From: Paenibacillus lupini | Lineage (GTDB): Bacteria; Bacillota; Bacilli; Paenibacillales; Paenibacillaceae | Direction: 5' to 3' | Length of the DNA: 64,000 nucleotides | Assembly (NCBI RefSeq): GCF_011761355.1 | Contig: NZ_JAASRW010000005.1 | Span: 558,001 to 622,000 of the forward strand | In this document: positions 50,419 through 57,577 of the stretch, piece after piece | How positions within the stretch are numbered: position 1 is the stretch's first letter | Layout: each line of letters starts with the position of its first letter | Notes under the pieces: model-generated | Database searches by the model: none | What the model saw: the letters and a program-made list of their open reading frames with translations, nothing else | What the model was told of the DNA's origin: nothing | Translations under genes and position numbers: made by a program

Positions 50419-50480
50419 AATACCCCTCCAAGAGTTAGCCTGCAAACACAGGGCTAGAGCCTGGCAGGGGTATTTTTTTA
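50419..50480 (+). terminator. Rho-independent terminator after DUF92
   Basis: AATACCCCT (50419-50427) pairs with AGGGGTATT (50466-50474), with a further inner TAGC/GCTA hairpin, followed by T residues. Confidence 0.9.
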
Positions 50481-50510
50481 GTCCAAATTATTGGAAGAGG
50501 AGATGTACAT

Positions 50511-51266
50511 ATGAACAGCAAGGAGCGTTTCTCTGATCGAGTAGATCAATACGTCAAATATCGTCCAAGTTATTCGAAAGAGGTTATCGATTACCTTTAC
50601 GAGACAATAGGCTTCCGTGAAGACTCGGTCATTGCCGATCTAGGAGCGGGAACGGGTAAATTCACTAAGCTGCTGCTCGAACGGGGGAGCGAGGTCATTG
50701 CGGTCGAGCCAAATGCCGATATGAGGCAGGCTGCCGTCGATCAACTTAGCACTTATCCAAGTTTTCATGCAGCTACAGGTTCTGCCGAGGAGACTGGTCT
50801 AGCAGCTAATTCGGTTGATTTTATCGTTTGCGCACAGTCCTTCCATTGGTTCGACCGTACGGCGGCGCAAGCCGAGTTCAGACGTATATTGAAGTCAGGC
50901 GGCAAAGCAGTTCTTATATGGAACTTGCGTTTAACAACCGGTTCACCATTCCTTGAGGGTTATGACCGGCTGCTCCGAACCTACGGTATCGATTACGAGA
51001 AAGTAGGACACAAAAATATTTCCCAGGATATATTAACGCCATTTTTCAAGGATGGAGGACTACACAAAGCAACTTTCCCTTTAGTTCAGCCGCTCAACTT
51101 CGAACAATTAAGCGGACGGATGTTATCCTCCTCCTATGTGCCATTGCCAGGACATCCAAACTTCGAGCCATTAATGGCAGAACTCCGGCAACTATACGAC
51201 GCCACCCAAGAAAACGGCCTCATTTCCTTCGACTACGAGACCGAAATTTACTACGGCGAAGTCTAG
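50511..51266 (+). CDS. Class I SAM-dependent methyltransferase
   Basis: The 251-residue protein starts with SKERFSDRVDQYVKYRPSY and carries SAM motif I VIADLGAGTGKFTKLLL, motif II EVIAVEPNADM, and VDFIVCAQSFHWFD, typical of the UbiE/Methyltransf_11 group. The substrate is unknown. AGAGGAG lies upstream of the ATG, and a strong terminator follows. Confidence 0.9.
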   Translation: MNSKERFSDRVDQYVKYRPSYSKEVIDYLYETIGFREDSVIADLGAGTGKFTKLLLERGSEVIAVEPNADMRQAAVDQLSTYPSFHAATGSAEETGLAANSVDFIVCAQSFHWFDRTAAQAEFRRILKSGGKAVLIWNLRLTTGSPFLEGYDRLLRTYGIDYEKVGHKNISQDILTPFFKDGGLHKATFPLVQPLNFEQLSGRMLSSSYVPLPGHPNFEPLMAELRQLYDATQENGLISFDYETEIYYGEV

Positions 51267-51271
51267 TTTAT

Positions 51272-51316
51272 AAAAATCCCCCTTAAGGATACCGACATCC
51301 TCAAGGGGGATTTTTC
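51272..51316 (+). terminator. Rho-independent terminator after the methyltransferase gene
   Basis: A 19-base arm, AAAAATCCCCCTT plus AGGAT (51272-51290), pairs almost perfectly with ATCCT plus AAGGGGGATTTTT (51297-51315). Confidence 0.93.
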
Positions 51317-51369
51317 GCTTATCAATATACCTTACTGTCAAGCTCGGTCGAAACCACCTAACCAACACC

Positions 51370-51520
51370 CTTAACGATGCTGCACATCGTAAAGCTACCA
51401 CAATAATCTTCAATACTCCAAAAATAACCATCAAACTCGCATCTTAACGATTCTCCATATCGTATAGTCTTACTAAAACCTTCAAATGATCTTTCTTAAC
51501 GATATTTCACATCGTATAGT
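51370..51520. repeat. Three short hairpin repeats (ACGAT-N7-ATCGT)
   Basis: Three copies of CTTAACGAT-N7-ATCGTA at 51370-51391, 51443-51464 and 51495-51516. Each forms a 5-bp ACGAT/ATCGT stem with a 7-base loop whose sequence differs each time (GCTGCAC, TCTCCAT, ATTTCAC). The flanks CTTA and TA(T)AG are also repeated. The spacing is 73 and 52 bases, so this is a cluster and not a tandem array. Confidence 0.75.
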
Positions 51521-51580
51521 TATCTAATGCGACTCAACCGACTCCATCCGCATACGTACTATTCCAGGGAGGATGATGTC

Positions 51581-51700
51581 ATGAAACACAAATCCCATGA
51601 AAAATCCGATACAACTTCATTTATTTTCGAAGTTTTCTTCGAGCTGTTGGTTTATGCCCCTCGATTTTTATTCCGTCTAGTCAGATGGATAATTTATTAG
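51581..51700 (+). CDS. Small hydrophobic/amphipathic protein (39 residues)
   Basis: A 39-codon frame with a near-ideal ribosome site (GGGAGGATGATGTC before ATG). The N-terminus is charged (MKHKSHEKSD); the rest is aromatic and amphipathic (FIFEVFFELLVYAPRF, then LFRLVRWIIY), like a membrane-bound peptide. No family is recognised. It lies alone in a 750-base intergenic region between hairpin repeats and the second structured repeat, and a terminator follows 66 bases later. Confidence 0.62.
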   Translation: MKHKSHEKSDTTSFIFEVFFELLVYAPRFLFRLVRWIIY

Positions 51701-51765
51701 AGATGTAGAGGTTGGGGTATGTATTTACACCGATGGAAGCGGTGAAGAAAATCTCCAATCAAAAA

Positions 51766-51803
51766 AAGCCAGACTCGAAATAAATCGAGTCTGGCTTAAT
51801 TCT
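51766..51803 (+). terminator. Rho-independent terminator downstream of the 39-residue ORF
   Basis: A 13-bp perfect stem, AAGCCAGACTCGA (51766-51778) with TCGAGTCTGGCTT (51785-51797), then T-rich sequence; an A run on the other side may also serve the - strand. Confidence 0.85.
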
Positions 51804-51858
51804 TTCCCTTCACACGAAGTAAAGGGAGAACAAGCTTTGATGGCGGTGTGGAGAGAGA

Positions 51859-51972
51859 GGGAAAGTATCTTCTGTAGGAGCGGAGCGTCTGCCTTTGGAA
51901 TCGAGAATGTACCGCTAGGTATAATTCAAATCATTCCCGATTCCAACAGCAGCCGAAAGGAGATACTTTCCC
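51859..51972. repeat. Structured intergenic repeat, copy 2 (hypervariable inner stem)
   Basis: GGGAAAGTATCT (51859-51870) pairs perfectly with AGATACTTTCCC (51961-51972). Inside, AGGAGCGGAGCG and CCTTTG on the left, and CAACAG and CCGAAAGGAG on the right, match copy 1 (5776-5884). The inner stem TTGGAATCG-a-GAATG (51895-51909) with CATTC-c-CGATTCCAA (51932-51946), 15 bp with one mismatch, has no sequence similarity to the copy 1 stem but is equally long and in the same position, with a 22-base loop. It lies between the small ORF and the 3' end of pepF. Confidence 0.8.
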
Positions 51973-52003
51973 ATCCTCGGAACCACCCATCAGAAACGTT
52001 TTC

Positions 52004-52038
52004 AAATGGAGGAGTTTACTTCGTCAACTCCTCCATTT
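52004..52038 (-). terminator. Hairpin overlapping the pepF stop codon
   Basis: A perfect 13-bp stem, AAATGGAGGAGTT (52004-52016) with AACTCCTCCATTT (52026-52038). On the - strand it covers the last codons and stop of pepF, and the following T tract is short, so termination is likely but not certain. Confidence 0.55.
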
Positions 52039-53806
52039 GAGCAATCAAGCTCTCAAACACGCTCATCGCTTGCTCAATTGGCTCTGGCGTAGACATATCA
52101 ACGCCAGCTTTTTGAAGGATGTTGATCGAGAAGTCGCTGCCGCCGCTTTTCAGGAAGCCGAGGTAACGATCCACAGCAGGTGCGCCTTCCTCGAGAATTT
52201 GCTTCGAGAAGCTTGTTGCTGCAGAGAAGCCCGTTGCATATTTGTACACATAGAAGCTGTTGTAGAAATGCGGGATCCGAGCCCATTCCATCTCAATATC
52301 TTTGTCTACGACCATGTCTTTGCCGTAATACAGCACGTTCAGATCATAGTAGATTTTGCTCAAATCCTGCGGAGTAAGCGATTCGCCTTGCTCGGTTTTC
52401 TCATGAATGATTTTCTCGAACTCGGCAAACATCGTTTGACGGAATACCGTCGTACGGAACTGATCTGCATAGTAAGTCAGCAGGTACATTTTTTCCTTGG
52501 TATCTGTGGACTTGCCAAGCAGGTAATCCATCAGAAGAGCTTCGTTCAGCGTCGATGCTACTTCCGCTAGGAAGATGGTGTATTGCGCGTCGCGGTAGTT
52601 CTGATTCGTATCCGAGTAATAGGAATGCAACGCGTGGCCCATTTCATGCGTCAACGTGAACATGCTGTTCAGGTTGTCTTTATGATTCAGCAGCACGTAA
52701 GGATGCGTGCCGAAGGCACCCCAGCTATAAGCACCGTTACGCTTGCCTTCATTCTCATAAACGTCGATCCAACCATTATCAAAACCATCCTGCAGCACAG
52801 TCAGGTAATCCTCACCAAGCGGCTTCAAGCTTTCTTTCACAGTCTTTTTCGCTTCATCATACGAGATTTCCATATCGAACTCGTCTACAAGCGGCGCAAA
52901 CAGATCATACATATGGAGCTCGTCAACGCCAAGCAGCTTTTTACGCAGATTCATGTAACGGTACATAAGCGGCAAATGCTTATGAATCGTATCGATCAGG
53001 TTCGTATAGACGCTTTCCGGAATGTTATCGCCATACAGCGACATACCAAGTGCGGAAGGGTATTTACGAGCCCGTGCGTAGAAAATGTTTTTCGTAACGT
53101 TTGCATTCAGCGTTGTTGCGATTGTATTTTTCAATTTGCCGTATGTATCGTACATCGTATGGAAGGCATTCGCGCGAACTTCGCGGTTTTTGCTCTCCAG
53201 GAATTGGATATAGCGGCCTTGTGTTAGTTCAACTTCTTCGCCAGCTTCGTTTTTTACTTTAGGGAATTTAAGATCTGCATTGTTTAAAATGCTATAGATC
53301 GAGCCAGGAGCTGAGCTCACATTACCGACCTGCGCCATAAGCGCTTCTTCGGATTTGGATAGTACATGTGCTTTCTGCCGGCGCATTTCCTCTAAAGTAT
53401 GTTTGAATACAGCGAGATCTTTATTCTCGATCAAAGCATCCAATTCAGCATCAGATAAGGATAATACTTCTGGAGTAACGTAAGAAAGGGCTTCGCCTGT
53501 TTCTACACTAATTTTTTTCGATTTGTCAGACAACGCTTGATAAGTAGGCTCAGCCGTATCTTCGTGGTGCTTCATGTTGGCATACACATAAAGACGTTCC
53601 ACATGCAAAGAGAGTTCATCTTCGAGCTCGAAACAAGCCTTGAGCTGAGCAGGGTCTGCAAGCTTTCCTTCAAAAGCACCGACTTTCTTGATCAATGCTT
53701 TCGCCTCAGCGTATTCTTTATCCCAGGCAGCTTGATCGGCAAATAGGTCTTCCAGCTTCCAGCGGCTTTCTACTTCAGTTTCGGAACGCTTAGGTACGTG
53801 ATTCAT
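52016..53806 (-). CDS. pepF: Oligoendopeptidase F
   Basis: The 596-residue M3 metallopeptidase has the zinc motif HEMGH (His387) with ALHSYYSD after it, AEVASTLNEALL carrying the third ligand, and YKYATGFSAA near the C-terminus. PepF cuts short oligopeptides in the cytosol. GAGGAGG precedes ATG 53806, giving the normal family length. The same frame stays open upstream for 49 more codons, including a signal-peptide-like stretch with its own possible ribosome site (see findings). Confidence 0.95.
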   Translation of the reverse strand: MNHVPKRSETEVESRWKLEDLFADQAAWDKEYAEAKALIKKVGAFEGKLADPAQLKACFELEDELSLHVERLYVYANMKHHEDTAEPTYQALSDKSKKISVETGEALSYVTPEVLSLSDAELDALIENKDLAVFKHTLEEMRRQKAHVLSKSEEALMAQVGNVSSAPGSIYSILNNADLKFPKVKNEAGEEVELTQGRYIQFLESKNREVRANAFHTMYDTYGKLKNTIATTLNANVTKNIFYARARKYPSALGMSLYGDNIPESVYTNLIDTIHKHLPLMYRYMNLRKKLLGVDELHMYDLFAPLVDEFDMEISYDEAKKTVKESLKPLGEDYLTVLQDGFDNGWIDVYENEGKRNGAYSWGAFGTHPYVLLNHKDNLNSMFTLTHEMGHALHSYYSDTNQNYRDAQYTIFLAEVASTLNEALLMDYLLGKSTDTKEKMYLLTYYADQFRTTVFRQTMFAEFEKIIHEKTEQGESLTPQDLSKIYYDLNVLYYGKDMVVDKDIEMEWARIPHFYNSFYVYKYATGFSAATSFSKQILEEGAPAVDRYLGFLKSGGSDFSINILQKAGVDMSTPEPIEQAMSVFESLIAQMEELTK

Positions 53807-53991
53807 TGAACTCCTCCTCGATACGGTAATTGATGATTGGTTATGTGATGAATCTTGCTTACCGGCATCGGCAGCCGCCGAACCGGGAGCAAGGCATAAC
53901 ACTAATAGGACAGGCAGCCATTTCATTCGCGGAAGTTCACCTCTAGAACACATTTTGTCCTAGTATGTCCGGTGGAGCTTCCAATCATGTC

Positions 53992-54168
53992 TTAAGTTCC
54001 CAGTGTAAAGAAGCTCCACACAATAAGGAAAAAGGCGAATGCGATTAAAACGATGGAGAAGATGGCCATCCACTTGCGTAGTCTAGGTGCCATGGAATCG
54101 CGCTTGAGAATAACGAGGCCGCCCAGCACGAAGGCGGAAATAACAAAAATAACATTAGCTGAGCCCAT
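53992..54168 (-). CDS. Small two-helix membrane protein (58 residues)
   Basis: The 58-residue protein has two hydrophobic helices (VIFVISAFVLGGLVIL and WMAIFSIVLIAFAFFLIVW) separated by a basic loop (KRDSMAPRLRK). TAGGAGG lies before the ATG. The family is not recognised. It lies upstream of pepF on the same strand and directly downstream of the hairpin repeat array. Confidence 0.78.
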   Translation of the reverse strand: MGSANVIFVISAFVLGGLVILKRDSMAPRLRKWMAIFSIVLIAFAFFLIVWSFFTLGT

Positions 54169-54181
54169 TTGTACCTCCTAA

Positions 54182-54359
54182 AAGAATTGCGAAGCAATTC
54201 TTACTTCGTAAGCATTAGCTTAAGAATTGCGAAGCAATTCTACATCGTAAGCATTAACTTAAGAATTGCAAGGCAATTCTACATCGTAAGCATTAGCTTA
54301 AGAATTGCAAAGCAATTCTTACTTCGTAAGCTTTAGAATTACGAGCAAATCTTTGCTTC
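54182..54359. repeat. Tandem hairpin repeat array, 39-40 bp units
   Basis: Four full or nearly full units start at 54182, 54222, 54261 and 54300, with a decayed fifth to about 54360. Each contains AGAATTGC-gaa-GCAATTCT (a perfect 8-bp hairpin, with A/G changes in the loop), then ACTTCGTAAGC or ACATCGTAAGC and ATTAGCTTA. There are no unique spacers, so it is not a CRISPR array. The array abuts the ribosome site of the 58-residue gene on the - strand. A related partial copy lies at 57117-57141. Confidence 0.85.
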
Positions 54360-54423
54360 GTAATGGTCTATGCAGCACGATGTAACGATATGTTCGCCGC
54401 ACAGGTTAATATTTCCTGCAACC

Positions 54424-54657
54424 TTACACTTCTTTGAGTGCTTTAATAATATTTTCGCGTTCCTCTTCGCGGCCAACAAATTTCTCTGGCTTGAAGCGGT
54501 TTTCGGCCCAATGCATCATTTCTGGACGGCTGACGAAGGTATGGCATTCCTCGCCCCATTGATCGGAAATTTCACGGACGATCAAGGTTTTTCCTTGAAC
54601 CTCCACGGTAAGCATATTGTATTTATCTGTTTTAAAGATTTCATGTTTTTTAAACAT
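54424..54657 (-). CDS. Conserved-looking small hypothetical protein
   Basis: The 77-residue soluble protein has alternating hydrophobic and charged strands (MLTVEVQGKTLIVREIS), then a helical C-terminus (GREEERENIIKALKEV). AAGGTGG lies 8 bases before ATG 54657; the GTG at 54669 overlaps that site. I do not recognise the family. Confidence 0.68.
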   Translation of the reverse strand: MFKKHEIFKTDKYNMLTVEVQGKTLIVREISDQWGEECHTFVSRPEMMHWAENRFKPEKFVGREEERENIIKALKEV

Positions 54658-54843
54658 AAGTTGTTCCACCTTCCATGCAAATTGATATACTCTTCATCAT
54701 AGCCAAATTCAAGGGTGGAAATCAATAATAACTAATGGTAGAATTAGTCTATTCTGCCGGTTGGCGGAATTTCAGGGGAGTAAGCTGCTCACCTGACAGA
54801 GCTGAGAAGAGTTTAGATGAGACGAGATGAGGAGAGTGCAGGG

Positions 54844-55548
54844 ATGAGTAATAACGTGTATGAGCAGGTTGGCGTGGCAATGACATGCCGGGGATTTGAT
54901 GAGTATTTGAGCATGTTTGATTTAACAGAGCAGAATTTGGCCCAGGGTAAAATCCTGGATGTGGCCGGAGGCGGTTCTTCCTTTACAGCGGATGCGGTAA
55001 ACAGAGGATACAATACGACAGCTGTTGATCCAAGGTACGTTCAGGATACAGGGAAATGGATCGAAGAAGCAGCAATTGAGATTGAATCTTCAACAGCAAA
55101 GCTTGAAAAGCTGAAGGAGCATTTCGACTGGAGTTATTATGGCAGTCTGGACCAGCATCGTGCTGGACGTATAAAGTCACTTGAGCGGTTTAGAGAACAT
55201 CTCATGTCGGCAGAGGGGCGAGGCCGTTATATTGCAGGCTCATTACCTCACCTGCCTTTCAAGGATGATTCTTTTTCACTTGTATTATGCAGTCATTTCC
55301 TGTTCCTATATGCAGAGCACTTTGGATATGAATTTCACAAGCAGTCCATTCTTGAGTTAATGCGAGTATGCAAGCCGGGGGGAGAAGTTAGGATCTATCC
55401 GCTTCATTCCTTAAAATGGGATCCATTCGAGCGAATGAATGAACTGCTTGCAGCCATAATAAAGCAGGGCGGCGAGCCGGAACTGTTACCGTCATATCTT
55501 CCTTTTATCCCGGGATCCAGTCAGTTGTTACGGATCGCCATTTGTTGA
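54844..55548 (+). CDS. Class I SAM-dependent methyltransferase (second)
   Basis: The 234-residue protein has SAM motif I KILDVAGGGSSFTADAV, an acidic loop (NTTAVDPRYV), and SFSLVLCSHFLFLYAEHFG. GLPHLPF- and RVCKPGGEVRIYPL-type stretches mark a Methyltransf_11 member. It has an unusual central helical insertion of about 60 residues. GCAGGG precedes the ATG; the frame opens at 54817. Substrate unknown. Confidence 0.85.
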   Translation: MSNNVYEQVGVAMTCRGFDEYLSMFDLTEQNLAQGKILDVAGGGSSFTADAVNRGYNTTAVDPRYVQDTGKWIEEAAIEIESSTAKLEKLKEHFDWSYYGSLDQHRAGRIKSLERFREHLMSAEGRGRYIAGSLPHLPFKDDSFSLVLCSHFLFLYAEHFGYEFHKQSILELMRVCKPGGEVRIYPLHSLKWDPFERMNELLAAIIKQGGEPELLPSYLPFIPGSSQLLRIAIC

Positions 55549-55573
55549 TTTTTCCAAATTAGGAAGATATAAT
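55545..55573 (+). promoter_or_regulatory. Promoter of the cold shock gene
   Basis: TTGATT (55545-55550), a 17-base spacer and TATAAT (55568-55573), partly overlapping the end of the methyltransferase gene. Confidence 0.7.
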
Positions 55574-55622
55574 GGGTTTACTCGTCGTTCAAGCGGCGGT
55601 TATTTTAGGAGGTTGTGTTCAT

Positions 55623-55820
55623 TTGAAAGGTACAGTTAAATGGTTTAACGCTGAGAAAGGCTATGGCTTTCTCTCGGTAGAGAATGGCGAAGACGTGTTT
55701 GTGCATTATTCCGCTATTCAAGGCGACGGCTTCAAGGCACTTGAAGAAGGTCAGTCGGTAGAGTTCGATGTTACACAAGGCAATCGCGGTGCACAGGCGT
55801 CCAACGTCGTTAAATTATAA
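55623..55820 (+). CDS. Cold shock protein (CspA/CspB family)
   Basis: The 65-residue single-domain nucleic-acid-binding protein has RNP-1 KGYGFLSV and RNP-2 VFVHYSAIQ. TAGGAGG precedes TTG 55623, so it starts (M)KGTVKWFN as other members do; the longer frame from 55572 overlaps the promoter. A strong terminator follows. The short leader (about 45 bases) lacks the long cold-box leader known in some csp genes. Confidence 0.94.
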   Translation: MKGTVKWFNAEKGYGFLSVENGEDVFVHYSAIQGDGFKALEEGQSVEFDVTQGNRGAQASNVVKL

Positions 55821-55853
55821 GATCAAAGACTTATAAGCACGCAAGAGAGCAAG

Positions 55854-55888
55854 AGAGATCCTTCTCATTATGAGAGGATCTCTTTTTA
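55854..55888. terminator. Bidirectional terminator between csp and MFS genes
   Basis: AGAGATCCTTCTC (55854-55866) pairs with GAGAGGATCTCT around a short loop, with T on the + side and A on the other side. Confidence 0.88.
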
Positions 55889-55894
55889 TTTTCG

Positions 55895-57079
55895 CTATGA
55901 TCGATTCCGTTCAAACAAATGCTTGCCTAAAAACAGGATCGCCGATAAGAGGGCTAATGCCGCACCAATCTGATAAAAAGCACTACGTCCATAGTGTTCG
56001 AATATAAATCCGCCAACCGTACCGCTGATTAGCCCGGCTAGTCCCGACCATACGACCGCATAAACGGCCTGCCCCGAAGAGCGATACTCATCAGGAATCA
56101 GATTCGATAGGTAACGAAGCGCTGTAGAAAAGTAGATGCCAAAGCTTACGCTGTGCATCAGCTGCGTACTCAGCACAGCTACTGGATTATCCAGCTCGGA
56201 GGCTAACCAGAAGCGCAGCATATACATAAGGCAGGCAAAGATGAGCAGCGGCAGTTCCTTAAATTTATGTCCGTACTTGCCCATAAGGAACAATACCGGA
56301 ATTTCACTTACCGCAGAGAACAACCAGGCTAGTCCGACTTGTGAATCCGTAGCTCCCATTTGGCGCAGCGCGACAGCCAGGAAGCTTTCGTTCATCCGAT
56401 GACTGATCGATACAAGTAATATAATGAAGAAGAAGAATAAGACCTCGGGTTTACGAAGCAATTTGAGGAAGCCGGAAAATTCGATTTTTCGCGTGCTTCC
56501 GCGATAATCCTTTAACAAGAAGGACAATAGTATCGTAATGGTAATCGTACATAAGCCTAAGGGCAGCGTCCATACTGATCCGATCTCCTTCAAGATCAGG
56601 CCAAACAGATATGCAGATACCGCAAAGCCTAGCGAACCAAAGATACGAATGAGTGCATACGGTGTTTTGATATGCTGGCTGGCAAGTAATATTAAGCTGT
56701 CGCTGAGCGGGTTCATTGGTGTCTGGAAGAAGTAAAATGCCGTCATGACCAGACAGATCAGTCCAAAATGATGAACCGGGAACAGCAATGAGAGCATCGC
56801 CAGCTGCCCGAATAACAGCAGAGTTAGCAGCTTCCTGATCGTTTGGAACTTGTCGCTCGCCATGCCCATCAGCAGATTAGCGAAGATTGAAATAAATGGA
56901 CCTGTAGAGTAAATGATGCCGATCTGATGAGCAGAGAAACCTTGATCCATAAAATATAAGGGGATATAGGAAATAAGAAGAGCCTGCGTCGAATACATCG
57001 AAAAGCTGAAGGCCCTTAGAGAGAGGGTATCCCGTTTAGCCGATGCAACGGAAGGCGCCGTGTTGTCTGAATGATCCAT
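55895..57079 (-). CDS. MFS transporter (MFS_1-like)
   Basis: The 394-residue protein has about 12 hydrophobic helices, with a GMASDKF-type loop between helices 2 and 3 and an RIFGSLGFAVSAYLFG segment. The overall layout resembles MFS_1-like (LacY/YtbD-type) carriers. The substrate is unknown. CAGGAGG precedes the ATG. A GCGCG palindrome lies just upstream of the ribosome site and may be an operator. Confidence 0.88.
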   Translation of the reverse strand: MDHSDNTAPSVASAKRDTLSLRAFSFSMYSTQALLISYIPLYFMDQGFSAHQIGIIYSTGPFISIFANLLMGMASDKFQTIRKLLTLLLFGQLAMLSLLFPVHHFGLICLVMTAFYFFQTPMNPLSDSLILLASQHIKTPYALIRIFGSLGFAVSAYLFGLILKEIGSVWTLPLGLCTITITILLSFLLKDYRGSTRKIEFSGFLKLLRKPEVLFFFFIILLVSISHRMNESFLAVALRQMGATDSQVGLAWLFSAVSEIPVLFLMGKYGHKFKELPLLIFACLMYMLRFWLASELDNPVAVLSTQLMHSVSFGIYFSTALRYLSNLIPDEYRSSGQAVYAVVWSGLAGLISGTVGGFIFEHYGRSAFYQIGAALALLSAILFLGKHLFERNRS

Positions 57080-57102
57080 GAGATTTCCTCCTGAAAAGAA
57101 TT

Positions 57103-57112
57103 AACGCGCGTT
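57103..57112. promoter_or_regulatory. Possible TetR-like operator
   Basis: AACGCGCGTT, embedded in an imperfect AAGAA...TTcTT palindrome, about 24 bases upstream of the MFS start codon. Similar short palindromes are used by TetR regulators, but no tetR gene is adjacent. Confidence 0.35.
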
Positions 57113-57116
57113 CTTT

Positions 57117-57141
57117 GCGATAATTCTTACTTCGTAAGCAT
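57117..57141. repeat. Dispersed copy of the 54-kb repeat unit
   Basis: GCGATAATTCTTACTTCGTAAGCAT closely matches the second half of the unit in the 54182-54359 array (ATTCTTACTTCGTAAGCAT is identical). It too lies upstream of a - strand gene. Confidence 0.6.
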
Positions 57142-57234
57142 GTACTTTACAAAAACAACATTGTTAACCAGTATAGCATGATGTGCTGGATTATTGCTTG
57201 TTGAAATGGTACATTATTGTCTGGAGGTTCACGA

Positions 57235-57553
57235 ATGTTGATGTATCGGTTCGAGTGGAATGAGAGGCTGTTGATTTGCGTTACCTGTCCTGGAAGTTGA
57301 CTGGGAGCATTACGACTCCGCAGAGCAGATGGACATAGTAGAGCAATGGGAGCTCATTAGGGGAACAATCCCGGATCGGGTTATGGAGTTTGAACGAATC
57401 ATTAACCACAAGCAGAATGAATTGTATGAGGAAGATGATTTCGAAGAGTCTTGCCGAATTAATGCGGAGATTGCAGAATATGCGAGCCGGATTAACGATT
57501 TGCATATCTGGTACCGGACGAATCAGGAGTTAGATTCTCGCCGGCATTCTTAA
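57235..57553 (+). pseudogene. Small gene with apparent frameshift near 57272
   Basis: A very good ribosome site (CTGGAGGTTCACGA) precedes ATG 57235, but that frame (MLMYRFEWNERLLI...) ends after 21 codons. In another frame, sequence from 57275 (FALPVLEVDWEHYDSAEQ) continues to 57553 as an acidic, helical protein (DDFEESCRINAEIAEYASRI) with no start codon or ribosome site of its own except ATG 57329. Removing one base near 57272-57276 would join the two into a protein of about 105 residues. A sequencing error, a real pseudogene or programmed frameshifting are all possible. Confidence 0.6.
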
Positions 57554-57577
57554 TGCTGTTTATGAAGGGGGTGCCTT

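Noticed and set aside
54182..54359. CRISPR array
   Set aside because: The units follow each other without unique spacers, each unit is itself a hairpin with linker, and no cas genes are present.
55572..55622. N-terminal extension of the cold shock protein
   Set aside because: The region overlaps the promoter, and family members begin MKGTVKWFN, which matches TTG 55623 with TAGGAGG upstream.
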